Of a stretch of 64,000 nucleotides of DNA, positions 9,441-17,330 are shown one piece after another. The notes under the pieces were generated by a model that searched no databases, was not told the origin of the DNA, and saw only the letters and a list, made by a program, of their open reading frames with translations. This stretch comes from RFSX01 sp964495785 (GTDB taxonomy: Bacteria > Bacteroidota > Bacteroidia > Chitinophagales > Saprospiraceae): NCBI GenBank assembly GCA_964495785.1, contig CAZBXL010000003.1:1-64000 (forward strand). The letters are read 5' to 3'. The stretch's first letter is position 1. The number at the start of each line of letters is the position of its first letter. The translations under genes and the position numbers were made by a program.

Positions 9441-11870
9441 ATGAATTTATCCCTAAATTGGCTAAGAAGATATATTAATGTAGATCTGCCCGTGGAGAGA
9501 ATATCAGAAATACTTACTGATATAGGCTTAGAAGTAGAGGGTGTCGACATGGTCGAGAGTATAAAAGGAGGTCTAAATGGAATTGTCGTAGGACATGTCT
9601 TATCATGTGATTCTCATCCCAATGCAGACAAGTTAAATCTTACTCAAGTTGATATCGGGGACGGTGAGCCCTTGTCTATAGTATGCGGAGCACCTAATGT
9701 CGCTGCTGGTCAGAAAGTCCTCGTAGCTACTATCGGTACAACATTGTATGGAGAAGATGGCGAACCATGGAAAATCAAAAAAGGAAAGATAAGAGGTGAA
9801 GCCTCTCACGGTATGATATGTGCTGAGGATGAGTTAGGCTTAGGAAGCGACCACTCCGGCATCATAGTATTGCCAGAAGATATACCTGTAGGTACACCAG
9901 CGAGCACATATTATAAGCTTGAAAATGATTACGTATTTGATATAGGTCTTACGCCTAATAGATCTGATGCAACTCATCACTTGGGAGCAGCTAAAGACTT
10001 AGGTGCATACTTGCGTATAAATGAAGATTGGAAGGGTAATGTTATCGATGCAGATATCTCAGACTTTAAAGTAGATGTGATAGATCCTAATATCACAATA
10101 GATGTTACAGTCGAAAACGAAAAGGCGTGTCCCAGATATTCTGGTGTCATATTAAAAGATATACAAGTAGGTCCTTCTCCTGATTGGATCCAAAATTTAT
10201 TAAAGTCCATTGGTGTTCGGCCTATTAACAATGTAGTTGATATTACAAATTTTGTCTTACATGAGATGGGTCAGCCATTACATGCCTTTGATGTAGATAA
10301 GATACAACAAGGCAGAATCGTAGTCAAAAACCTACCTCAAGGTACATCGTTCTTAAGCTTAGATGAACAAGAAAGAACACTCAACGATCATGACTTAATA
10401 ATATGTGATGGCGCAGATAACCCTATGTGTATAGCTGGTGTTTTTGGAGGACTTAACTCAGGGGTGACAAATACTACACAGACAATCTTTCTGGAGTCAG
10501 CACATTTTTCTGCTGGAGCAACAAGAAAAAGTTCTACCAGTCACTTATTGAGAACAGATGCAGCTAAAGTATTTGAGAAAGGTAGTGATCCTAATATCAC
10601 TGTCAAGGCATTAAAGCGAGCTTCGATGTTATTAAAGGAATATGCGGGTGCTACGATATGTTCTAAGATCATAGACATCTATCCAGAAGAGATCACACCA
10701 GTAGAGATACACCTGAGATATAGAAATGTACATCGTCTTATAGGAGAAGAGATTCAAGTAGAGAAAATACACGATATACTAAGAGCATTAAATATGGAAT
10801 TAAGTCCTATCGATGATGAGAGTATTATGGTGAAAGTTCCTACTGATAAAGCAGATGTACTGAGAGAGGTAGATGTCATAGAAGAGATACTCAGAATATA
10901 TGGATTCAATAAAGTTGAAGTCCCTCATCATCTTAAGACTGCTATTACTTCTGTCAAGTACCCTACTAAAAATCAAGTGAAAGCTACCATAGCTAATTAT
11001 CTAAGTGCTAATGGATTTAATGAAATGATGGGACTCTCGCTTATAGAGTCAAGGAAGTATTCTGAATCAAATGCATTTGTCAAAATAAATAATACAAGTA
11101 ACATCCATTTAGATATTATGAGACCAGATGCATTAATATCTGGACTGCAAAGTGTAGCTCATAATATTAATCATCAACAGCACAATCTGAGATTATATGA
11201 ATATGGCCGGCATTATCATAAAGAAGATGAGTTTGTCGAGACAGAATTTCTAAGTCTATTTCTGACAGGAAAGGCAGAAGCAGAATCATGGAGAACTCCT
11301 AAGCCCAGAAGTGTAGAGTTCTATGATATAAAATCATGGGTAGAAAATATCCTTAATAGATTAAGTATAAATCAATACCAAAGTTCTGAAACAGAATCTG
11401 ACCACTTTAATTATGGATTAAAATATCATAGAGGTCCTAATGTATTAGCAGAATTTGGAGCTGTAGACAGATCCAAACTTAAGATATTGAGTATTAATGC
11501 TCCTGTTTTTTATGCTATAATTAATATCAAATCTTTAGCTGCAGCTGCTGCAAAAGCAAAGTTGACCGTAGGTGATATTTCAAAATTTCCAGGAACCAAC
11601 AGAGATTTGGCAATAATCATAAATGAAAAGATTAAATTTGATGACATCGTGGGTGTCGTAAAGAAAGTAGAGAAAAAGCTCATTAAGGAGCTTAACTTAT
11701 TTGATATCTACAGAAACCCAGAACAAATAGGCGATAATATGAAGTCCTATGCCGTACGATTTGTCTTCCAAGATTCATCTAAGACGTTGAAAGACAAAGA
11801 AGTAGACAAGGTTATGAATAAAATTATACAACAATTAACAGAAAAATTGGGAGCTCAGATAAGAAGCTAA
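9441..11870 (+). CDS. pheT: Phenylalanine--tRNA ligase subunit beta
   Basis: 809 residues, the normal length of bacterial PheT. The N terminus MNLSLNWLRRYINVDLP is characteristic. Domains in order: tRNA-binding (EMAP-II-like) around residues 40-155 with HPNADKLNLTQVDIG; B3/B4 editing domain with RPINNVVDITNFVLHEMGQPLHAFD; B5 domain with VKVPTDKADVLREVDVIEEI; the catalytic-core-like region; and a C-terminal anticodon-binding (FDX-ACB) domain with KFPGTNRDLAIII. Partner of PheS, which is not in the window. The ATG at 9441 follows AGGA closely. First gene of a set continuing into the ZapB-like gene and zapA. Confidence 0.97.
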   Translation: MNLSLNWLRRYINVDLPVERISEILTDIGLEVEGVDMVESIKGGLNGIVVGHVLSCDSHPNADKLNLTQVDIGDGEPLSIVCGAPNVAAGQKVLVATIGTTLYGEDGEPWKIKKGKIRGEASHGMICAEDELGLGSDHSGIIVLPEDIPVGTPASTYYKLENDYVFDIGLTPNRSDATHHLGAAKDLGAYLRINEDWKGNVIDADISDFKVDVIDPNITIDVTVENEKACPRYSGVILKDIQVGPSPDWIQNLLKSIGVRPINNVVDITNFVLHEMGQPLHAFDVDKIQQGRIVVKNLPQGTSFLSLDEQERTLNDHDLIICDGADNPMCIAGVFGGLNSGVTNTTQTIFLESAHFSAGATRKSSTSHLLRTDAAKVFEKGSDPNITVKALKRASMLLKEYAGATICSKIIDIYPEEITPVEIHLRYRNVHRLIGEEIQVEKIHDILRALNMELSPIDDESIMVKVPTDKADVLREVDVIEEILRIYGFNKVEVPHHLKTAITSVKYPTKNQVKATIANYLSANGFNEMMGLSLIESRKYSESNAFVKINNTSNIHLDIMRPDALISGLQSVAHNINHQQHNLRLYEYGRHYHKEDEFVETEFLSLFLTGKAEAESWRTPKPRSVEFYDIKSWVENILNRLSINQYQSSETESDHFNYGLKYHRGPNVLAEFGAVDRSKLKILSINAPVFYAIINIKSLAAAAAKAKLTVGDISKFPGTNRDLAIIINEKIKFDDIVGVVKKVEKKLIKELNLFDIYRNPEQIGDNMKSYAVRFVFQDSSKTLKDKEVDKVMNKIIQQLTEKLGAQIRS

Positions 11871-11900
11871 CTAATGAAGATAACAATCATCAAAATATCA

Positions 11901-11908
11901 TATCTTTG
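11901..11908 (+). promoter_or_regulatory. Candidate TAnnTTTG element directly before the ZapB-like gene
   Basis: TATCTTTG lies 1-4 bases upstream of two consecutive ATG codons (11910, 11913). If it is the -7 element, transcription would start at or next to the start codon and give an almost leaderless mRNA. No clear -33 TTG is visible, so this is tentative. Confidence 0.35.
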
Positions 11909-11909
11909 A

Positions 11910-12209
11910 ATGATGAAGGCATTTCATGAAAATATTGATGCCTTAGAAAAGCGAGTGGCACATCTCATCCAAAAGTGGAGACATGTCCGTGAGCAGAATA
12001 GTGCCTTAATTGAGCAAAACAAGCAGTTGGAGAAGGAATTAGAAGTAAATAAGTCCGAATTAGACGCTGGTATAGAGAAACCTGAGCAAAGCCAGGGACC
12101 TATTATATCAAGTGATCTTTCTCACATACAAAAAGCACTAGATCAGCAAATCTTAAGAATAGATAGTTGTATAGAGCTTATAAATAAAGAACTGAATGGA
12201 AAAGGATAA
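11910..12209 (+). CDS. ZapB-like coiled-coil cell-division protein
   Basis: 99 residues, almost wholly helical, with heptad-like spacing through FHENIDALEKRVAHLIQKWR and ALIEQNKQLEKELEVNK, so a coiled coil like ZapB. The gene lies directly upstream of zapA and overlaps it by 14 bases, which suggests translational coupling and a joint role at the division ring. Two adjacent ATG codons (11910 and 11913) make the exact start uncertain. Sequence alone cannot prove ZapB orthology, since coiled coils are low in information; position before zapA is the main support. Confidence 0.75.
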   Translation: MMKAFHENIDALEKRVAHLIQKWRHVREQNSALIEQNKQLEKELEVNKSELDAGIEKPEQSQGPIISSDLSHIQKALDQQILRIDSCIELINKELNGKG

Positions 12210-12489
12210 TTTAATATCTCGTATCATTCAGATTGCAGGAGAAAAGTATCCTGTAAGGTTAACGGAAAAAGAAAGCCAAATAGCTGACCAAGTCGAAAGA
12301 GAAATCAACCAAAAAATGAAAGACTTTCAGCTAAAATTTATGGTAAAATCAAAGCAAGATGTATTAGCGATGTTGCTACTTACTTATGCTTTTGAATCTA
12401 AAATGGTCAAAAAAGACCCTACCGTCGATCTTGCTAATAGTAAAATAGAAAGACTACTTCAGACATTCACTTCCATAGAAGAAGAGTAA
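12196..12489 (+). CDS. zapA: Cell division protein ZapA
   Basis: 97 residues, the usual ZapA size. The N-terminal globular part has IIQIAGEKYPVRLTEKESQ, and a long helix with QVEREINQKMKDFQ and DVLAMLLLTYAFES follows, as in ZapA, which bundles FtsZ filaments as a dimer or tetramer. The start overlaps the end of the upstream coiled-coil gene. A 75-base spacer separates it from rny; this is too short to hold the 6S RNA that accompanies zapA in some bacteria. Confidence 0.9.
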   Translation: MEKDNLISRIIQIAGEKYPVRLTEKESQIADQVEREINQKMKDFQLKFMVKSKQDVLAMLLLTYAFESKMVKKDPTVDLANSKIERLLQTFTSIEEE

Positions 12490-12564
12490 CTATTAATCAT
12501 TATTTCTTTCTTCCAGTATTCACTCTTCCAGCCGCCATTTTATAACATATAAATTATTTGAAAT

Positions 12565-14226
12565 ATGGAAATTGGACTAATGGCCCTTGGTGGTTTAGTA
12601 GGGGGTATCATTATTGGCTTTCTTGTAGCTAATGGTTTTGTAAAAAAAGCATCAGTATCAAAAATCGAAGAAGCCAACAAGAAAGCAGACTTGACACTTA
12701 AGGAAGCTGAGGTGACTGCTCAGAGAAAGCTGAGTGAAGCAGAATCAAAAGCTGACAAACTTGTAAGTAAAGCAGAGTCGAAAAATGAACAGATTAAGCA
12801 GAAAAAAATCCAAGAAGCTAAGGATAAGTATGCAAAGCTAAAATCCGACTATCAAGGATACAAAGCCGATCATAAAGTGGAAATGAAAGAAAGAGAGATG
12901 CAAGTTGTCTCTATGGAAAAGGAACTACAATCTAAGCAGGATAAGCTTAAGAATGAAATAGAAGGAATCGAACAAAGAGAAGCAGAAGCAGAAGCGATAA
13001 AATTAAATCTCGGGAAGCAGCTTAAAATTGTTTCTAAGAAGAGAGAAGAATTAGATAAAGCAAATGAAGAAAGGATTAAGCAATTAGAATCAATTGCTAA
13101 ACTCACAGAGGCTGAGGCTAAAGACAAACTACTAGAAGCAGTAAGAGCAAAAGCAGAATCTGAAGCACTTGCCATCGAAAAAGAAGCCGTTACTGAAGCG
13201 AAAGCAAGAGCAGGCAAGGAAGCTAAGAAAATTATTATTCAGACAATCCAGAGAATGGGAGCTGAGTATACAATAGAGAATACAGTATCTGTATTTAATC
13301 TTGATTCTGACGATATCAAAGGTCAAATCATAGGTAGAGAAGGTCGTAACATTAGAGCATTAGAAGCAGCTACAGGAGCAGAAATAATTGTAGATGATAC
13401 ACCTGAAGCAATTATCATTTCCAGTTTTGATCCAGTAAGAAGAGAAATCTGTAGACTATCCCTTAAGAGATTAGTAGCTGACGGAAGAATACATCCTGCT
13501 AAGATAGAGGAGACTGTAGCTAAGGTCAAAAAACAACTCGAAGAACAAATCAAAGAGATAGGAGAAAGAACCGTTATTGACTTAGATGTACATGGACTAC
13601 ATCCGACAACAGTAAGAATGATAGGTCGTATGAGATTCAGATCTTCTTATGGTCAGAACTTACTTAAGCACTCAATAGAGACAGCGACTTTATGTTCTGT
13701 AATGGCTGCTGAGTTAGGCATGACACCTAAGCAGGTGAAGATGGCAAAAAGAGCAGGCTTACTTCATGATATAGGAAAAGTAGCAGAAGAAGAGTCTGAA
13801 TTGCCACACGCTTTGTTAGGTATGCAGATGCTTGAGAAAGTAAAAGAACATCCTGTTATACTCAATGCAGTAGGAGCACACCACGATGAGATAGAGATGA
13901 ATAACATACTCTCTCCTTTGGTGCAAGCTTGTGATGCAATATCTGGAGCAAGGCCAGGTGCCAGAAGAGAAATATTAGAAAGCTATCTTAAGAGAATAGG
14001 TGAGTTAGAAGATTTGGCATTAGCTTATGATGGTGTTCAGAAGGCGTATGCTATACAGGCGGGAAGAGAGTTAAGGGTTATTGTAGAAAGTGAAAAAGTA
14101 AGTGATGCATTTGCAGATGACTTAGCTTATATGATATCTCAGAAGATCCAAGATGAGATGCAATATCCAGGACAAGTAAAAGTGACTGTAATCCGGGAAA
14201 AAAGAGCAACAGCAATAGCGAGATAA
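12565..14226 (+). CDS. rny: Ribonuclease Y
   Basis: 553 residues. An N-terminal membrane segment (about 4-25, GGLVGGIIIGFLVANGF) anchors a long charged coiled coil (about 30-215). A KH domain follows with GQIIGREGRNIRALEAATG, then an HD domain with LLKHSIETATL and AGLLHDIGKVAEEE, whose His-Asp pair binds the metal of the phosphodiesterase site. RNase Y is a membrane-bound endonuclease that starts mRNA decay. Length and domain order are complete. It follows zapA by 75 bases and is closed by a terminator at 14278. Confidence 0.96.
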   Translation: MEIGLMALGGLVGGIIIGFLVANGFVKKASVSKIEEANKKADLTLKEAEVTAQRKLSEAESKADKLVSKAESKNEQIKQKKIQEAKDKYAKLKSDYQGYKADHKVEMKEREMQVVSMEKELQSKQDKLKNEIEGIEQREAEAEAIKLNLGKQLKIVSKKREELDKANEERIKQLESIAKLTEAEAKDKLLEAVRAKAESEALAIEKEAVTEAKARAGKEAKKIIIQTIQRMGAEYTIENTVSVFNLDSDDIKGQIIGREGRNIRALEAATGAEIIVDDTPEAIIISSFDPVRREICRLSLKRLVADGRIHPAKIEETVAKVKKQLEEQIKEIGERTVIDLDVHGLHPTTVRMIGRMRFRSSYGQNLLKHSIETATLCSVMAAELGMTPKQVKMAKRAGLLHDIGKVAEEESELPHALLGMQMLEKVKEHPVILNAVGAHHDEIEMNNILSPLVQACDAISGARPGARREILESYLKRIGELEDLALAYDGVQKAYAIQAGRELRVIVESEKVSDAFADDLAYMISQKIQDEMQYPGQVKVTVIREKRATAIAR

Positions 14227-14277
14227 GCAGCAAAAGAAAAGAGAAAGTAGAAGACATTCTCTAAGAATTATATTTTA

Positions 14278-14318
14278 AAAAAGGAAATCATTAGCGATGG
14301 ATTAATGGTTTCCTTTTT
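14278..14318 (+). terminator. Intrinsic terminator after rny
   Basis: AAAAAGGAAA (14278-14287) pairs with TTTCCTTTTT (14309-14318) and the stem continues inward with CATTA/TAATG. The T-run closes it. The stretch 14227-14519 otherwise holds a second, smaller inverted repeat (14422-14448, around AAGCTTT) and the atp promoter candidate; I see no gene there. Confidence 0.75.
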
Positions 14319-14477
14319 CATTTTAGAGCAACAATACTGCATAGAATTATCTCCTCAGAACATTAGACGCCACAATCGGAATAATCCCAAACAATCGAAT
14401 AGCCAGTATTCAGAAAAAATGTTGAAAAGCTTTGGCAAAAAAGCTTCAATATCAGCCGATTATGTTATCCCTTTTCA

Positions 14478-14485
14478 TACCTTTG
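14478..14485 (+). promoter_or_regulatory. Candidate -7 promoter element of the atp operon
   Basis: TACCTTTG fits the Bacteroidota -7 consensus TAnnTTTG and is 35 bases upstream of the atpB start codon. The -33 element is not obvious. Expected to drive atpBEFHAG. Confidence 0.45.
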
Positions 14486-14519
14486 CACCGATTTTGAAAA
14501 CATAGCTTATAGAGGCTCG

Positions 14520-15899
14520 ATGAAATTAAAAGCACTCCTACTTGTACTCATGTCTTTTTGTCTTGCATTAGCATATGCACAGCACAATCATACACATGAC
14601 CATTCTCATGGCGACTCACACGATCACAGTGGTCATTCTCACGATCATAGTGGCCATTCACATGATCATCATAATCATGCAGCACATGGAGACGGATCGG
14701 GTCTTTCTGAGGTTCATCATGAAGCTAATGATTATTCAAAAGGAGATTGCGGACAATCAGCAGCTCATGTAATTCACCACGGAGAGTACGACCCTACAGC
14801 TACTGCGATTCACCATATTAGTGATGCTAATGTATATACTTTATTAGATGTGGTAAGAATTCCGCTTCCAGCAATAATTTATAATAAAGATAGAGGATTA
14901 GAAGTTTTCTCAACTGGTAAATTCCATGCTGGTCATCATGATAATGGACACTATGGATACAAAGACTATGTATTGTACGAAGGAAACATCCACAGGATTG
15001 CATGTAGTGAATTTGCAGCTCAAGATAAGTTTGATGTCGAAGGATTTGATTTACAAACTGTAAAAGATGCTGAAGGAAAAGATATTGATAATAAATATGC
15101 CATTATCAATGGTAAAGGATACATCTTAGAACAAAAGACGATATGGGATGGTGGTATTTTAGGTGGTGGTACGACATCTTTTTATGATCTAAGTCCAACT
15201 AAGAATGTGGTCTCAATGCTTTTAGTGAGTTTGTTCTTGTTTTTTGTATTCAGAAAAGCAGCTAAGGCATATACAGATAGAGAGGGCCAAGCGCCAAGTG
15301 GAATACAATCTTTCTTAGAGCCTGTATTTCAGTTTATTCGTGATGATGTGGCAATACCTTTTCTCGGAGATAGACATGCTAAGTTTTTACCACTTTTAAT
15401 GTCAATTTTCTTTTTTATTCTTGGGTTAAATCTATGGGGGCAGATTCCATTTTTTGGAAGTGTCAATGCATCTGGGAGTCTGACTGTAACGATGGTGTTA
15501 GCATTGATCGTTTTTATAGTCACCATTATAAATGGAAATGGAGATTACTGGAAGCACATCTTTTGGATGCCAGGAGTGCCATGGTATGTGAAGTTGATAT
15601 TAACACCTGTTGAAGTTTTGGGTATGTTCATTAAGCCACTGACATTGATGCTGAGATTAGCAGGCAATATTACAGCAGGTCATATTGCGATTTTAAGTTT
15701 TGTAGGTTTGATTTTCATATTTGGAAAATCTGGCCAAAGCATGGTAGGTGCAGGTACAGGAACGGCATTAGCTATTCCGCTGACAATTTTTATGATGGCG
15801 ATAGAGCTTATCGTAGCATTTGTTCAGGCGTTTGTATTTACAATTCTGACAGCGACTTATTTAGGAGCTGCCACTGAAGTTCATGACGATCATCATTAA
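14520..15899 (+). CDS. atpB: ATP synthase F0 subunit a, with histidine-rich N-terminal extension
   Basis: 459 residues, much longer than the roughly 270 of E. coli subunit a. Residues 1-20 look like a signal peptide (MKLKALLLVLMSFCLALAYA). Residues 22-56 contain 16 histidines in HSHDHSG-type repeats. A soluble region up to about 225 precedes the membrane part, which holds the expected five or six helices, including LTLMLRLAGNITAGH with the essential Arg of the proton channel and a final FVQAFVFTILTATYLG helix. The extension should face the periplasm if the signal-like segment is translocated. Bacteroidota subunit a proteins often carry such extensions; the dense His tract is less usual. First gene of atpBEFHAG. 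Confidence 0.95.
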   Translation: MKLKALLLVLMSFCLALAYAQHNHTHDHSHGDSHDHSGHSHDHSGHSHDHHNHAAHGDGSGLSEVHHEANDYSKGDCGQSAAHVIHHGEYDPTATAIHHISDANVYTLLDVVRIPLPAIIYNKDRGLEVFSTGKFHAGHHDNGHYGYKDYVLYEGNIHRIACSEFAAQDKFDVEGFDLQTVKDAEGKDIDNKYAIINGKGYILEQKTIWDGGILGGGTTSFYDLSPTKNVVSMLLVSLFLFFVFRKAAKAYTDREGQAPSGIQSFLEPVFQFIRDDVAIPFLGDRHAKFLPLLMSIFFFILGLNLWGQIPFFGSVNASGSLTVTMVLALIVFIVTIINGNGDYWKHIFWMPGVPWYVKLILTPVEVLGMFIKPLTLMLRLAGNITAGHIAILSFVGLIFIFGKSGQSMVGAGTGTALAIPLTIFMMAIELIVAFVQAFVFTILTATYLGAATEVHDDHH

Positions 15900-15933
15900 T
15901 TTAATTTTTCATATATATTAAACAGTTTTAAAC

Positions 15934-16140
15934 ATGACTGGAACATTAGCAGCAATTGGAGCAGGTATCGCAGTAATCGGTGCAGGAATCGGATTAGGTC
16001 AGATAGGAGGTAAAGCGGTAGAAGCTATCGCTAGACAACCTGAAGCCGCTGGAGATATCAGAGGAGCGATGATCTTAATGGCAGCCTTTATGGAGGGTGC
16101 AGCACTTATCGCGATACTATTAACATTCTTCATTAGGTAA
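15934..16140 (+). CDS. atpE: ATP synthase F0 subunit c
   Basis: 68 residues forming two transmembrane helices linked by the polar loop ARQPEAAGDIRG. TM1 is glycine-rich (GAGIAVIGAGIGLGQIGG) with Gln23; TM2 has the ion-binding Glu54 in FMEGAALIAIL. The residues after Glu54 are Gly-Ala-Ala rather than the Ser/Thr found in Na+-binding c subunits, so a proton-driven ring is likely; this is an inference from motif only. The c-ring rotates against subunit a. A stem-loop lies just downstream. Confidence 0.96.
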   Translation: MTGTLAAIGAGIAVIGAGIGLGQIGGKAVEAIARQPEAAGDIRGAMILMAAFMEGAALIAILLTFFIR

Positions 16141-16161
16141 GAAGTTATAGCTCAAAAAAAC

Positions 16162-16199
16162 AGGATCGGTCAATTTGCGGTTGGCAGATTACCGATCCT
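16162..16199 (+). promoter_or_regulatory. Stem-loop between atpE and atpF
   Basis: AGGATCGGT (16162-16170) pairs perfectly with ACCGATCCT (16191-16199), and the stem extends inward through AAT/ATT past one bulged base. It has no T-run, so it is unlikely to be a full terminator. Placed right after the c-subunit gene, which is needed in many copies, it could protect the upstream mRNA end or partly attenuate transcription. Confidence 0.6.
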
Positions 16200-16236
16200 A
16201 AATTAAATTTTTTAAAAGAATATAATCTTGAATATA

Positions 16237-16749
16237 ATGATAACGCTTGCAGGATTTGCACCATTTCAACCCACACCAGGTTTAGCCCTTTGGTCATCTA
16301 TCATATTCATTTTGTTTTGGTGGCTTATGTCTAAATATGCCTTTGGTCCTATTGCCAGAGGATTATCTAAGAGAGAAGCTCACATTAAGGATGCTTTAGA
16401 AGAGGCAGAAAAAGCAAGAGAAGAAATGTCTAAACTCAAAGCTGAAAACGAGCAGATACTTGCAGAAGCAAGAGAAGAAAGAGCAACAATGCTCAAGGAA
16501 GCAAAGGAAGCTAAAAACTCAATCATAGCAGAGGCAAAAGAGAAAGCAAAGGAAGAAGCGACAAGAATATCTATGACTGCTAAACAGGAAATCGAAAACG
16601 AGAAGCAAGCTGCTATCACTGAGGTTAAGAATAAAGTGGGTATAATGGCAACTGAGATAGCTGAGAAGATCATCAAGAAGGAATTAAGTGGACAATCTGA
16701 TCATGAATCGTTTGTCAACACTTTAGTTAATGATATAAAACTCAACTAA
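16237..16749 (+). CDS. atpF: ATP synthase F0 subunit b
   Basis: 170 residues from the ATG at 16237; a TTG at 16228 is possible but not needed. One N-terminal membrane helix (GLALWSSIIFILFWWLMSKYAF) is followed by a long Ala/Glu/Lys-rich helix with continuous heptads, the peripheral stalk that holds F1 still. The C terminus (IIKKELSG...) contacts delta. Eight bases separate it from atpH. Confidence 0.95.
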   Translation: MITLAGFAPFQPTPGLALWSSIIFILFWWLMSKYAFGPIARGLSKREAHIKDALEEAEKAREEMSKLKAENEQILAEAREERATMLKEAKEAKNSIIAEAKEKAKEEATRISMTAKQEIENEKQAAITEVKNKVGIMATEIAEKIIKKELSGQSDHESFVNTLVNDIKLN

Positions 16750-16756
16750 GCGATAA

Positions 16757-17302
16757 ATGTCTAACTATCAAGTAGCTTTTAGATATGCCAAGTCACTTCT
16801 TGATCTCAGTATCGAGAAGAATACTTTGGATACCACGTATAGTGATATTGAGACTGTGGCTGATGCTCTGAAATCTCGTGAACTCTATTCTTTATTTAAG
16901 AGTCCTATCATTAAGCCTACAAAAAAGATTTCAATCCTAAATGAAGTCTTTAAGGCTAAAATCGATCAGACAACGATGAAGTTCTTAGAGATTATCACTA
17001 ATAAAGGAAGAGAGGCTATACTGCCAGAAATAGTAGACAGTTACTTAGATCAGTATAAAAAATATAACAACATCACTGAAGTTAAAGTAACTACAGCAGT
17101 AGCGATGACTAGTGATGCAAGAGCTGCTCTTGAGAAAGCATTACAAGATAGTAATATGACAGCTCAGAAAGTAGAAATTAATACAAGTGTAAATGAAGAT
17201 CTTATTGGAGGATTTGTCATCGAAGTAGGTGACAAGTTATATGATGCTAGTGTCAAGCACAAGCTCAATCGAATAAGAAAGGAGTTTACTGATAATAAAT
17301 AA
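16757..17302 (+). CDS. atpH: ATP synthase F1 subunit delta
   Basis: 181 residues, the normal size. The N-terminal helical domain begins SNYQVAFRYAKSLLDLSIEKN, matching the family's RYAxALFxLA signature, and the C-terminal part has VNEDLIGGFVIEVGDKLYDASV, the conserved delta/OSCP motif. It links the b stalk to the alpha3beta3 head. Lies between atpF and atpA, with short spacers on both sides. Confidence 0.96.
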   Translation: MSNYQVAFRYAKSLLDLSIEKNTLDTTYSDIETVADALKSRELYSLFKSPIIKPTKKISILNEVFKAKIDQTTMKFLEIITNKGREAILPEIVDSYLDQYKKYNNITEVKVTTAVAMTSDARAALEKALQDSNMTAQKVEINTSVNEDLIGGFVIEVGDKLYDASVKHKLNRIRKEFTDNK

Positions 17303-17330
17303 ATTTAATTCAACCTAAAATTATATTGCC

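Noticed and set aside
12490..12564. Possible 6S RNA between zapA and rny, a place where it is found in some bacteria
   Set aside because: Only 75 bases are available and no long hairpin with a central bubble is seen.
14305..14505. A 66-residue open frame between rny and atpB
   Set aside because: It starts inside the rny terminator, runs through the atp promoter region, and has no protein-like pattern.
14575..14772. His/Ile/Met-rich frame within atpB
   Set aside because: It is the shifted frame of the His-rich repeats of atpB.
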